A DNA stretch of 64,000 nucleotides from Zeus faber (lineage: Eukaryota > Chordata > Actinopteri > Zeiformes > Zeidae), in assembly GCA_960531495.1 (NCBI GenBank), contig OY482854.1:7662259-7726258 (forward strand), read 5' to 3'. Below, piece by piece: positions 11,829 to 22,557 of the stretch. Each line of letters opens with the position of its first letter. Position 1 is the first letter of the stretch. The notes under the pieces were generated by a model that was not told where the DNA came from, did no database searches, and saw nothing but the letters and a program-made list of their open reading frames with translations. Made by a program: the position numbers and the translations under genes.

Positions 11829-13469
11829 TGTTGGTTCCGCTGGGGTCGGCTGGGCCTGTGTGTCCTTCTGCGTCCCGTGTGGGGGGTAGCCCGTCGGGCC
11901 GGGGCTTAGATGATCTGTCTGTTCCTGTCAACCTGAGTCCTGAACCTGGCTGGCTGTGCTAGGCATGGGGCTCACCATGTGGCCTCCTTCGTGGGGGGGG
12001 GGTCTCGTGTCATTACACTGGCTGCCGGGGTACCTGCCCTCTGACGCTCTCAGTGAGCTGGGTGCTCTTCGCTGGGGGTCCGGCTGTGGGTGGGGGTGCC
12101 CTCTGCCGCCCTCTGTTCTGTAGTCTGCATGCTTGGCGGCTGGGGGCTGACCAGGGGCCTGATGGGGGCTCGGAGCTTCACAAAATGGCAGGAGCGGATG
12201 GCGGACGCTCTCTGCCCTTGGCTGATCGCTGTAGGTTGGCTGCCACCAGGTGCGGGAGGTTGGCGCACTGGGGTGAGGTTGGGTCCGGGGGTAAAGGGTC
12301 TGCATGGTTTGCTTCCCAGCCTGCTGCGCCCCTGGATCGATCCGGTTGCGACTCGCCTATCTCTCCCAGTGCCAAAACTCATACTCTGCACATACACCAC
12401 ACAATAGACCAAGGGCTTGCGGGATGGGCGGGGTGCAGGCTATGTGGGTGGGGATGTGGTGGGCAGCTGCCATCTTGCCTGTCACAATCCTGCCCTAGCG
12501 TGCTTCTCGTCCGTCCCAAAATTTTAATCGCACTCACATTAGCTTAGAACAATACACTGGCACACCAATCCTACTCCAAACAACACTCCATCGGACCAGG
12601 GTCTGCCGGACAGGAGGGGTGCGAGTGATTCGGGTGATTCTGCAATTACCATCAGTGCACACTGAGCACTGGGGTTTTTTTCTGGGTTGGCCAGTCACTG
12701 GCGGGTCGGTGTGGGGGCATGGTTGGCCGGGGGATGGTCGGGTGGGCCCCCCTTCCTGATGGTTTGCGCCTGGTGGCTTGGATTGTGCTGCGACCTGGCG
12801 GGGCTCCGGAGAGCGCCGTCGGGTGCCTTCCGGGGCACCTGGGGGGACTGCTTGCCATTGTGGGTGTGGGTTGGGATGTGAGGGGCGGCTGTTGGCCTTT
12901 TGCTTCTGCGGCGCAGCTTCCCTGCGGCGGGCGCCCCGGGTGCTGGGCGTGGTGGAGGGCCTGTATACCTGGCGGCCTGTCGGCATCCCCGTAACACCAA
13001 GTTGCCCCGCGCTGGGCACACGCTGCTACGTGTATGGGCAGCCCGTGGGGCAGGCGGCTCGAGCGGGGTGTCTGTCTGTCGCCGTGGGGCCGGGATCCAG
13101 GACCGCGGCCCGTGTTGGTATCCATGGCCCGGGTTCTGTGACGGCGGCTGCGTCTTGTGTCTGCAACCGGGGGTTGATTGTATGTGTGCGCCCCTGGGTG
13201 CGGGGTCTCCTCGTGCTCCCTTGGACTGGGTCATGCTCCTCTGGGCTGGGCGTGGGGGTTGCTTCACGGCCCTCTGGCTTCTCTGGGGGCCCGGAGGTCT
13301 TCTGTGGCCGCAGGGCAGGGTACTCAGGGCTTTCCTGCAGCCTTAGGGTGTCCACGGGGCTGTGGAGTTCGGGTGGGCTTCGGGGCCCATTCCACTGCTT
13401 GGAGGCATATTACCGACCTTTTACACCAGTACCAATGGGGAAAAGTCATGTACACTCACCGGTGGACAT

Positions 13470-13539
<70 letters not shown>

Positions 13540-14075
13540 GTCACACCTGCTTCACTGCACCCCAGCACCCTCCTGGTTGCATTCCTCTCCTTTCCTCCCT
13601 CATTTGCTGACATAATTATGACAGGAAGAGGCCACGCGACCAGTTGTAGTTCAGTTTTTCCTGGACCTAATTAATTGTTTTTCAATACATATTGTCATCC
13701 AATGTTCGTGTTTTAGTTTAAATGTTGTTTGTTTCTATGTTTATTTGTCTCACGGTGGTGATTCTCCCTCTCTTGAAATAGTGATCAGTTGTTTATTGAC
13801 CCAAACATGGTAAAATAGTTCTCCAATAAGGGGGGTTGGTGGTGGCTCCCCATAACCAAAAACTGTGCTCTTGTCATTCTACAGGTCATCCACAGGACAG
13901 AGTTATGGCAGCAGATGTTGATGATTAAAGAATTAATAAAGAGTTGCTTTGCAGGTTAAGAACTTGAACTCCACTTGCAGACTAACTCTGTCCTGAATGC
14001 AATGGCAGACAAATACTCTGTGCTGTATGCCCAGCATGCTGACAGCACTGTTAAAATGCAAAAAAAAAAAGTTGA
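11829..14075 (+). repeat. G-rich repeat segment ending in poly(A), probable L1 3' UTR
   Basis: The sequence shifts sharply to G-rich text (many GGGG and GGG runs, 11829-13420), then a (CA)n tract (13473-13538), then an AT-rich end and an 11-A run at about 14060. The minus-strand copy at 41216-41954 shares 12197-12305 and 13418-14075 and also ends in poly(A). A third fragment at 55361-55545 matches 12343-12533. The long frames on both strands (up to 298 codons) follow from high GC and show no domain. Equating it with an L1 3' UTR is an inference from adjacency and the poly(A) end. Confidence 0.65.
13473..13538. repeat. (CA)n microsatellite inside the G-rich repeat
   Basis: About 33 CA units. 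The same flanks (GTACACTCACCGGTGGAC on one side, CACCCTCCTGG a little beyond the other) surround the (GT)n tract at 41695-41792, so the microsatellite belongs to the repeat family. Confidence 0.95.
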
Positions 14076-14577
14076 GAGATAAAAAGAAAAAAACACAAAG
14101 AAACACAAATCTTTCCTTCAAGAAAAGTTTTTTTCAACTCATTTGGCTGGTGCTGGCCATTATTAATGCGGTGGGCCACATATGTTTAACCGTTTCAATG
14201 TATATTGCATTATAAAGCTGATGTATAATACATACAGAGACCTTCAACTTACGTAACCGCAACATATATAATTTACCAACTTGGGCAGTTTTTGCTCTTT
14301 AGTTATACTGTAGACCCATACAGGGCCACACATACACACAAACAAACACACGTTCACATTTAAAGTTGGAATGGCAGATACATGAGATAAGAGATAAATT
14401 CAAACAAACGCGGAAAAAAAGGGATGCAATTTTAGTTGATTTGTATTCATTTATTTATTTTAGTCATTGAAATTGATTGTCTGCGCACCTTATCGACAAT
14501 ACACACACGTGCAAAATGGGGACACACTGCTTTGCATTCTGGTCCGGCGCTGCTTTGACAAATTCATCATACGGCAT

Positions 14578-14581
<4 letters not shown>

Positions 14582-14626
<45 letters not shown>
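14582..14626. repeat. (GA)n microsatellite
   Basis: About 22 GA units. Confidence 0.97.
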
Positions 14627-14628
<2 letters not shown>

Positions 14629-15146
14629 TAAGGAAGGATTCTCTTTGACTCCTGACTTCTGAGTCATTTAAACAAATGGTTCGATATGAATGACTTCTCT
14701 GCATGTGGTTTAGTTTGAGCGTTGAATCCGTTTGTTAATGTTAAATTAAATTCAAGAGTTGTCCGCCAGAACTAATGATAATGACCCAATGTGTTCAAAG
14801 TATTAATTAAGTAAGATCATACATCCCAAAACAAATCTATTTTCTATGTACTGTATTTTACGTCTTACAGTCGGACATCATGGGGTATCGGACTACTTCC
14901 TTTAAAATAGAGAGCAACGCTTTGAATAAATCTGTGGTTGTGTTTTTAAGTATAAGATCAAATTTAAGTAAAAAAATTTAATGGGGGGGACAGTTTAGAG
15001 TTACCCCAAAGATAACATGTGTGATAACATTAAACATTTAAATCCCTTTTTCATTCCCATACTGTATTGAATCCATCAATTTGGGTTGGAGGAAGTCAAA
15101 AAGTACAGCATATCAATTGGCAACACATAGAAAGCAAATGATTGCA

Positions 15147-15150
<4 letters not shown>

Positions 15151-15184
<34 letters not shown>
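15151..15184. repeat. (AG)n microsatellite
   Basis: About 17 AG units. The right flank resembles that of the GA tract at 263-441. Confidence 0.97.
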
Positions 15185-15186
<2 letters not shown>

Positions 15187-15480
15187 TTGTCATATTTGTA
15201 AATATGCATATAATTAGAGAGAGAATCAGAAATGAGTCTAAGGGGGGAAATTGGTAAATTGATGAGTGGAGAGGAGACGATGACGCCGCTGTTTGTTTAT
15301 GTGGAGGTTTAATTGCGCAACGGCCTCATTTTTAAAAATCTGCACCATTGCATTTTGAAAAGGGATTATCTTCTTAATTCTAGCAAATAATTATACAGAA
15401 AGTTTTTTCCAAAAACAAATTATGGGGAGAAGATTAAAAGAAAAGGCTCAAGGACTCCAGAATATAAAAGACAAAACATG

Positions 15481-15557
15481 CTTTATTATTATTACTACTA
15501 TTTTATTTATTATTATTATTATTATTTTTATTTTTATTTTTTATTTTTTATTTTTTT
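15481..15557. repeat. (TTA)n / T-rich low-complexity tract
   Basis: TTATTATTA passes into TTTTTATTTTT text. Simple-sequence tract. Confidence 0.9.
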
Positions 15558-15964
15558 CAGTTTATTTTCTTCCATCTTAAAAAAAGACAAAAAATGATTT
15601 ATATAATATCATTATAAATACATATTCTTATAAGAAAAGTATAATAGTATGATTAGTATGAATAGTATGGATGTGTATATATGTATATGTATATATATAT
15701 ATATAAACATTTTCTTTTTTTCATGTTTTAAGTTCCCATTATCTTTTGCTATGTAATGAAACAGGTTGGATATTCAGATCACTTGTGGTGATCTGAATAT
15801 AAGTTAGATGGTAAAAAGAGAAGAGAGGTTGGAAAGAATGGAAAGAGAATAAATAGATATGTCTGTATGACATAAAGATACAGTATGTCTCTCATCATGG
15901 TATGTTTCACTTTGCAAAAATTTATATAAGCGTTGCCAACAGGCTTATAAGCAGTCGCCAGTTC

Positions 15965-15966
<2 letters not shown>

Positions 15967-16016
<50 letters not shown>

Positions 16017-16019
16017 GTG
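15967..16019. repeat. (GT)n microsatellite
   Basis: About 26 GT units with one GC interruption near 16011. Confidence 0.97.
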
Positions 16020-17585
16020 CATGTGCATGTCCTTCCCAATGCTTGTCGGATAATAAAGCTATTTTCCTCTCCTCTCCACTTTGAGAAAGAATCGGTTCTT
16101 TCTTAAGTTTGACTTCAATATAGGTTTTTTTCATTTTTTTACCCTATCAAAGTTTCAAAAAGAACGACTCATTGTCTATGTTTAATTTTTATTTAATTTA
16201 AAGAACTTTAGGCTTCAGGCTATATACCGTATATAAAGTGTGTATATATACACAGTATATATAAATATATATATATATTTAACTACTAATTCAAGAAAAC
16301 ACCTGATACTAACATTTTTTCATGTGAGGAGGAATTTTCAGGAAGGGAAAGGAGATCCAGATCCAGAACCAAGATCTAATGTATTAATACCTGTATTGAT
16401 GCTTATTCCTCTTCACAAGATCTTCCTTTATCAGATGCGCTCAGAATATAAACGCGTTCACCTTGTACACACTATACTGTACCACATTGCAAAGATGTAT
16501 TTACCTGAAATTGTCAAGACAACACCAAGACAGTAGAAACAGCATAACGACCATGAACCAACATGGCGACGTGTACAATTTCTTAAATTCCACTTGAAAA
16601 AAACCCCAAAAAACGGAAAATATCTTTTCTATTGCAAGGTCAAAATTGCAACGCTGCACTATTTCATCAAATTCATCACTTCCAACCCGAAGAGCAGCTT
16701 GGGTTTCATCAGTTCATCAAGTTTCACACTAAAATTGAGAACTATATGTAGTGATGAAAGAGAGATTTGGTTCTTCCAGTGAACAAATGAAGGGGAGTTC
16801 ATTTTTTTCAGTTCATGAGTGGAAGATTCACTCCTTTGTCAGCATGGCTCCCGACAATATCAAAGATTTGTTTGCTGTGAACAAATAGTTTGCGAGTCTT
16901 GCATTCCTAACAATGAGTACGGCATAATGAGCAGAGTCATGTTTCTGCTGTTTTCTGTGGAAAGCATCATATTGATGTGCCGTGGGGATTATTTCATCGT
17001 GCAAAGTGTGACCCGGCAGAAGAAAGGTTTGGGAATCACTGCTCTAATACTCTACTGATGCAAGCCTCGCAAACGCTTCGTTCCCTGCGAACACGTTACT
17101 TTAAATGACTCGGAAGTCTGGAGTCACTCTGACCAAAGAGTCGATCCTTTCGTTTCGATTTATTCACGACTCGCCGACTGCAGCGAGGCATGCACGTGGG
17201 CGAAATGGCGAGGGGGGTAAACTCACTCGGAGAGGTTCCCTCCCGTCGCGGCAGACTTGCAACACTGCTCCCGGGAATCCGCAACGAGGGACCGCCTCGG
17301 CGTGTGTGCTGGCGGGGTTCGTCGGGCGGCGCAGAGATCCATCACCCCTCTAGCGTGGCTGAGTTAGTGGTGCTTTTTTAAAAAGGCCGTTATATCTCTG
17401 CATCTGCATGGAGATATTATCCCCCGTGACACTCGAGCCCTCCAATTGACACCTCCGCAGGCAGACTCTGGCTTATATTGCGTTACAACCGTATTAGGGT
17501 TGTAAATCATTTTCCCCCCGAGCTGATAAGGTACGGGTCACAACTCTCTCTCTCTCTGTCTCTCTCTTGTTCTCTCCCTCTGCAG

Positions 17586-17616
17586 GTGTCACTCTCCGAA
17601 ACCTCTCGTCAGACAG
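17586..17616 (+). other. Candidate 31-nt exon with strong splice signals
   Basis: A 40-nt polypyrimidine tract ends in CTCTGCAG at 17585. The next 31 nt end in CAG followed by GTAGGT, a good match to a vertebrate 5' splice site. The length is not a multiple of three, so it would be a frame-shifting or UTR exon. No neighbouring exon was identified, and polypyrimidine tracts occur by chance in this CT-rich DNA. Confidence 0.25.
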
Positions 17617-17960
17617 GTAGGTATCTGTTTTATCACATGTTGGTATTGGAGTTGTAAATCGGTCTGATGGGAACCCCTCCCCCTCTCTCTAATAAAACCA
17701 ACGGGACCATGAAAATATGTCTCATCACCTGCGGGAGAGTCTCTGCAGGCCTCTCCAATCATTTTGGTCGTTCTTCTTTTCTGTCTTTCAGTCTTTCTTC
17801 CCCTGCACGCAAAGGTTAACTTCCGGTGCGAGTGTACTCCCCAACCTATCTCTGAATAAGTATTGCTGTTGTTTAGTTTTGTGATATTCCCTTCTTAATA
17901 TCAGCCTCTATCAACAATAATCAATAACAATCTCAATCAATCTCAATAACAATCGACACC

Positions 17961-18594
17961 GTGGTGGCATCAGCCATCTTTTATGGAGTGGTCTGCTGCG
18001 GCAACAGCCTCACCACAGCTGACAGGAAGAGACTTGACAAACTGATCCAGAAGGCCAGCTCTGTCCCGGGGGGCCCCCTGGACCCAGTGCAAGTGGTGGG
18101 AGAAAGGAGGATGATGGCTAAGCTGTCATCCATGATGGAGAACGAATCCCACCCCATGCATGACACTCTGACGGCACCGGAGAGCTCCTTCAGCGATAGG
18201 CTGCTTCACCCAAAGTGTGGGAAGGAGCGCTATCACAGGTCTTTCCTTCCTGCGGCTGTCAGACTGTATAACCAACAGTGCAGCCAGTAGATCACACACA
18301 TACACATAAACACACACACACACACACACAGGAAAAAAAAAGTGTGATCCCTGATGTGCAATCTGTCAAAATATGTACAATGCGCTTCATTACTCTGATT
18401 CCTGCTTAAGTTGTTTCTACTTAGGTATATGTTTTCTAAATATTTATATTGTTTACAGTGCTTACCCTGACTCTTACTTACTTTTAGTTACTACAACTGT
18501 TTATCTTTGCTCTATTTTCTGCTGTCACTTTTTGCTGCTGTAACTGTGAAGATTTGTAGGACAAATAAAGGACTATCTCATCTTATCTCATCAT
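17961..18594 (+). mobile_element. CR1/Rex-like LINE, 3' terminal fragment
   Basis: A 109-codon frame (17961-18290) reads like the C-terminal end of a fish non-LTR reverse transcriptase: RLDKLIQKASS, a GERRMMAKLSSMM block, the SHPMHDTL stretch and RYHRSFLPAAVRLYNQ just before the stop. The 3' UTR ends in AATAAAGGACTATCTCATCTTATCTCATC (positions 18564-18592), the short-unit (TTATC)n-type tail typical of this kind of LINE. Upstream parts of the ORF are absent, so the copy is 5'-truncated. I do not separate CR1 from Rex1/Babar on this evidence. Confidence 0.75.
18290..18331. repeat. (CA)n microsatellite in the LINE 3' UTR
   Basis: Imperfect CA repeat just after the stop codon of the truncated LINE frame. 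Confidence 0.9.
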
Positions 18595-19290
18595 GGCAGT
18601 TCAAGATCTTCTATAAATATGTATTGTATCCTACGTTTGCCGCCATTTATAATTTTCGCACTGAAGAGAATCGGCAAGAAGGGTCGGCATTTCAGTGCTG
18701 ATATTGACGCCGGCTGTAATGGGAGGCGGTTGACAAATAGGTCTTTGAGACTTCATTTGCATCAGTTTTTTTTTTTAAATACACCGAATAACAATCCAAC
18801 TTGTTTTAATTGTGCAGCCCGTGGAGAGGGCATGTGAAAGTGGAAACAATCCCTTATGGTAACAATCTGTTCCGTGAGACAAATTTCCCTGCGCCTCCTC
18901 CTGAGGATTCATGTGTGCGTGTGTGTGTGTGTGTGTGCGTGTACGTTTCCAGGTAGATTGTCCGTGTCGCTCCACTGCATCTCTCATCTCCGTTTCGCAA
19001 CAGACGTCACATTCGTATCCGACTGAATGAACTCACGCATAACAACGCGCATAATCCTGAAGGTGAGGCTCTGTCCCCCGCCCGGCGAGGGAGACGCTGC
19101 GCCCCGAAAACATCAACGAGTCACTCTTCCTCGCTTCCTCACCTCACCTCCCCGACCTACAGCCAAGTTCCCCTTGGCTTATTATGGCGTCCGTCTGCAC
19201 TGAAGGAGTGATGCCAGATTCGCGAACGATTCGTTGATAGCGAACACGTCCCAAAAAACATCAGAAGAGTCGGGAGTCCAGCAAAAAAGA

Positions 19291-19465
19291 GGTTTGTTTG
19301 TTTGTCTGTTATTTCTTTGGTTTTGTTTGTTAGTTAATTTGTTAGTTAGTTAGTTCATTGGTTCTTTTTTTCGTTTGTTCATTGTTTCGTATTTTCGTCG
19401 TTTCACTTGTTTGTTGGTTGGTTGGTTGGTTGGTTGGTTGGTTTGTTTGTTAGTTTGTTTGTTTC
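19291..19465. repeat. (GTTT)n/(GTTA)n/(GGTT)n tetranucleotide tract
   Basis: A degenerate tetranucleotide tract with a cleaner (GGTT)n core at about 19413-19443. Confidence 0.9.
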
Positions 19466-19539
19466 ACCGGCTCGATGGTTCTTCCATTTGTTCATTGGTG
19501 TGACTCGATAACCACAGCCAGGCACACAGAGGCATTCAA

Positions 19540-19630
19540 GGAGTCTGAGCACAAGAGTCGGCACATTGAACAAACGTGTCTTTGCCGAGTCTCATAAAAA
19601 GAGCCGAACATTTCATCACGATACTGAAGG
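19540..19630 (-). repeat. hAT-like short repeat fragment
   Basis: Read on the minus strand, it gives CGTGATGAAATGTTCGGCTC followed by a pyrimidine run and GACTCGG. This is similar to the TAGTGATGAAAAGTTTGG... segment at 52366 and the one at 47245. Fish hAT MITEs often start with such TAGTGATGGGAAGTTCG-like text. No duplication was found. Confidence 0.35.
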
Positions 19631-20398
19631 AGTTGAGATGAGCTGCTAGGAAAAAAAAAAAAAGAAAGAAAGAAATCTCTTCGGGGACCAAATTACTAAG
19701 GCTTCCTTTCAGGAAAGTCTCAATGCTCAATTATGATTTTTTTATTTTTTTTTCCGAGCCACGCCGTATTGGGAATGCTGTTCAGATTCCGAGTCCATTC
19801 AAGTCATCAAGTTCATTTGAGGAGACCTTTATCACAGCGTGGCCTCAAAGGGTTTCCACGGATGTTGTAGATCTTGCATAATTCCTTCAGTGCATTCACA
19901 TCAGTCTCAGTGCGTTAAATTAACGCACATTCTTCTGAACTATTATCCTTTGCACATTGCACATATTGTTACACTTCATTCTGTGAGCCATTTCCATCGC
20001 TAATATTTTGAACATTCCTGTACAAACCATCCATGTGTCCATGTGCTGCTGCCACTGCGGTCGTTGAAGAACTTTCTTCAGAGCTGCTAGCACTCTGGCT
20101 GTTGGAAAGCTTCATTTGAACTGGTAAACAGCTGAACATTTATTCCTGGATCGATGAGCATGGACCATGGAGCCTGTTAACCTCTCAGAGCTGAAATGCC
20201 GACATGCCGTGTGATCGCGATGGGCCCAAACTTCTCATGATAAAGCAAAGGTTTTTTTTTCTTGCCTCTGATACAGGTGCTGAAATTGTGTTCCTATTGT
20301 TTCAGATCCCGGCTTTTCCTGTTTTATTTCATTCATCCACAGCATTGCTTCACTGGGTTTGATTCCCTGTTTACGTGTGATACCACGCAACGTCATCA

Positions 20399-22557
20399 TT
20401 GGACTCGGATCAGATTATTACGCCACTGACTGGGAATGAAACGCTGTCGCTGCTCTTTGTTGTACTGAGTTTAGTCATTTTGTGCGGCATGGGTGGAAGC
20501 CTCCAACGTACTGACAACTCCCGTGCAGTGCTTTCAAATCTGAATGCAACATGCCGGGGGAACGTGCTAATCTGGCTGTGCACCGGGCGTCAAATTGTCG
20601 CCCCTGCCGCTGTTTTCCTCCTCTGCCCTGTGGACTTGGCCTGTCTGATCAGCGTTGTGGCAGTACAAGAGAATTTTACCATTTCTATAAGCTGTCTTCG
20701 AGATTTTGTAATAGAAGTCAATCCTAAGAAAGAATCCTCCAGTAAACCACTTAAGCAGAGGTGTCTAATTGATCTGTTGCTGCTGATCTCAGGGAATGTG
20801 CAACCAAATCCAGGCCCAGATTCGGCTATAAGTTTATTCAGCATATATTTTCTGAATAAGGATATTAGCATTGATGGTTATGATGTATATAACTGGTCGA
20901 CCCAAAGGGGCGGGGTTGTTGCAATTTTTATCAAAATTAAGTTTCACGTGAATGTGCTTCTCTCTCAATCAGTGAGAAAGCAATTCAAATTTTTAGCTCT
21001 TGAGGTCTCTAAAACACTCCATATTACCATCGTTGGTTGCTATAGGATACCTTCAGCTCTCAGTGGTGCTGTACCCTTTTTAAACCAGCTTCTATCAGGA
21101 CTGAATTTGAATGAATCATTAGAAATCTAAACTAGAACCGGCTACAACCAGTATCCGATGATCTTAAAGCTTATTGTGACTCGCTAAATGTCTCTCAGAT
21201 TGTTGATAGTCCCACTCGACTCAATCTGAAATACCTTGAAACATCATCCCTAATTGATCTAATCCAAACCAATACTCCTCATAAATATACAGCTGATTCT
21301 GCATTCACATACATTAGTGAGCCACTGTGTTGTTGCCACAGTTAGAAATACAAAAATTCCCAGAACCAAGTCTCACATCAGTATAACATGAAACGTAACC
21401 TGAAACATTTTTTGGAAAGGGTTTTTCCATGACCTGACCATGATCTGAGAAGATTTACCTCTGTCATTGCTGACATTGAAAATGCCTGGAAATTATTTCA
21501 CGATGGTTTTGCTGAAATTGTTGACAAGCATGCTTCCCTCAGAAAGTACAGGGTAAAAGGCTGAAACAATGCATGGTTCATTCCTGATTTGTTGAACGCA
21601 CTTCCCAAGTGCAATGTGGCATGTACAAAAGCCAGGAGAACAAATCTTGATTAAGACTGATAGCTTTTCAGGCGGATGTGCAATGCATGCACAGTTGCAA
21701 TTAGAAAAGTCAAAGCTGACAATTTCCTCACCGGAACTCCAAACAATCAAAACAAACCCTTGAAATTCTGGAAGACTATCAAATCCTTAGCCAGAAATAA
21801 AAACAGCATAGAGCTTCCTCCATGCATTGTTAAGACCTTACACAAAACCTCTGATAAGGCTGAAATGCTTGGTTGCCTCTGGGTCATTGTTTGACGCTCA
21901 AAATTACTCATGAAAATGCCCCTACTGTTTGTTCTGATGGTCATGTTACCTTGAGTCAATCCTTTAGTTTTAATCCAGTTACAGTCTCAGAGGTGCTTAA
22001 ATTCCTCTTTAAACTTTAAACTTTTAGACACCAGAAAATCGGCAGGTCCTGATAACCTGGAGCCTAACTTTCTAAAGCTCGCAGCTGATTTTATCACACC
22101 ACCTTTGTCACATCTTTTTAATCTCTCCCTGGACACAATTTTAATTCCTCTTATATGGAAATCTGCCTTTGTTCTTGCCCTGTGGAAAGGGGGTGACCCG
22201 ACAGTCTTATACAATTATGGGCCAATCTCCAAATTGTCTGTCCTGGCTAAGGTTCTGGAATCCCTTATGAGTGAACAACTGAAAGAGTTTTTAACTACTT
22301 ACAATATCTTATATGATTTTCTATCAGGTTTAAGAAAAATAACATAGCACAAGTACAGCGGCCCTAAAAGTAGTAAATTATTTTATTGAACCTTTACACA
22401 ACAAGCAACAGAACAAACAGAACAACACTGTCTGCTGGTTTGATAATTATATACAGAAGAAGGTATTCATTTTAACTCCCTTAGCGTATCAAAGACGTGC
22501 CCCAGGGATCACTCCTGGGACCACTCCTATTCATTATAAATACCGATCCATATTATA
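20399..22557 (+). pseudogene. CR1/L2-like LINE, 5' part: leader, endonuclease remnant, RT start
   Basis: The first frame (20399-21130, 243 codons) has a hydrophobic N-terminal region, a 2A-like motif at residues 132-140 and a decayed endonuclease (RGGVVAIFI, LHITIVGCYR). Later text in other frames keeps the order of such ORFs: a linker with NKPLKFWKTIKSLARNKNS, then RT blocks with KSAGPDNLEPNFLKLAADFI, IPLIWKSAFVLALWKGGDP, NYGPISKLSVLAKVLESL and, after a gap, VPQGSLLGPLLFII-like text near 22498-22540. The read then stops at the DD36E element and resumes at 23949. Many stops and frameshifts show it is long dead. Confidence 0.72.
20792..20818 (+). other. 2A-like (ribosome-skipping) motif in LINE ORF
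   Basis: The codons read G-N-V-Q-P-N-P-G-P after a run of Leu/Ile, which fits the 2A-like consensus G-D-(V/I)-E-x-N-P-G-P except for Asn at the Asp position and Gln at the Glu position. 2A-like sequences at the start of LINE pol ORFs are described for several APE-type elements. Activity of this variant is doubtful because two conserved acidic residues are replaced. Confidence 0.6.

Larger units (their letters stand above)
6878..14075 (+). mobile_element. Composite L1/Tx1-like LINE, disrupted by a nested LINE
   Basis: The parts, in order, are an endonuclease and early reverse transcriptase segment (6878-8430), an inserted foreign LINE with its target duplication (8431-11417), further reverse transcriptase (11418 to about 11828), then a G-rich non-coding segment ending in poly(A) at about 14060. 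The RT reading resumes exactly after the insertion. The C-terminal half of ORF2 is missing at about 11828, where sequence jumps into the G-rich segment. Treating the G-rich segment as this element's 3' UTR is an inference, based on direct adjacency and on the poly(A) end shared with the copy at 41216-41954. Confidence 0.7.
14076..17585. other. No gene seen; microsatellite-rich AT stretch
   Basis: No supported gene. Simple repeats are listed separately. A TAGTGATGAAAG word at 16749 resembles the family at 47245 and 52366. The part at 17100-17360 is GC-richer with several CpGs, but its short frames show no domain. Confidence 0.5.
18595..20398. other. No gene seen; CpG-containing stretch and tetranucleotide repeats
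   Basis: Short (GT)n at 18912-18941. The part at 18990-19200 is GC-richer with many CpGs but has no motif I can name. The end of the stretch (20030-20398) may hold 5' UTR sequence of the LINE that follows. Confidence 0.45.

Noticed and set aside
12778-13674. 298-codon frame and other long frames on both strands at 11.9-13.7 kb
   Set aside because: High GC and G-rich strand reduce stop codons. Frames overlap on both strands, show no domain, and the segment recurs elsewhere as a repeat.
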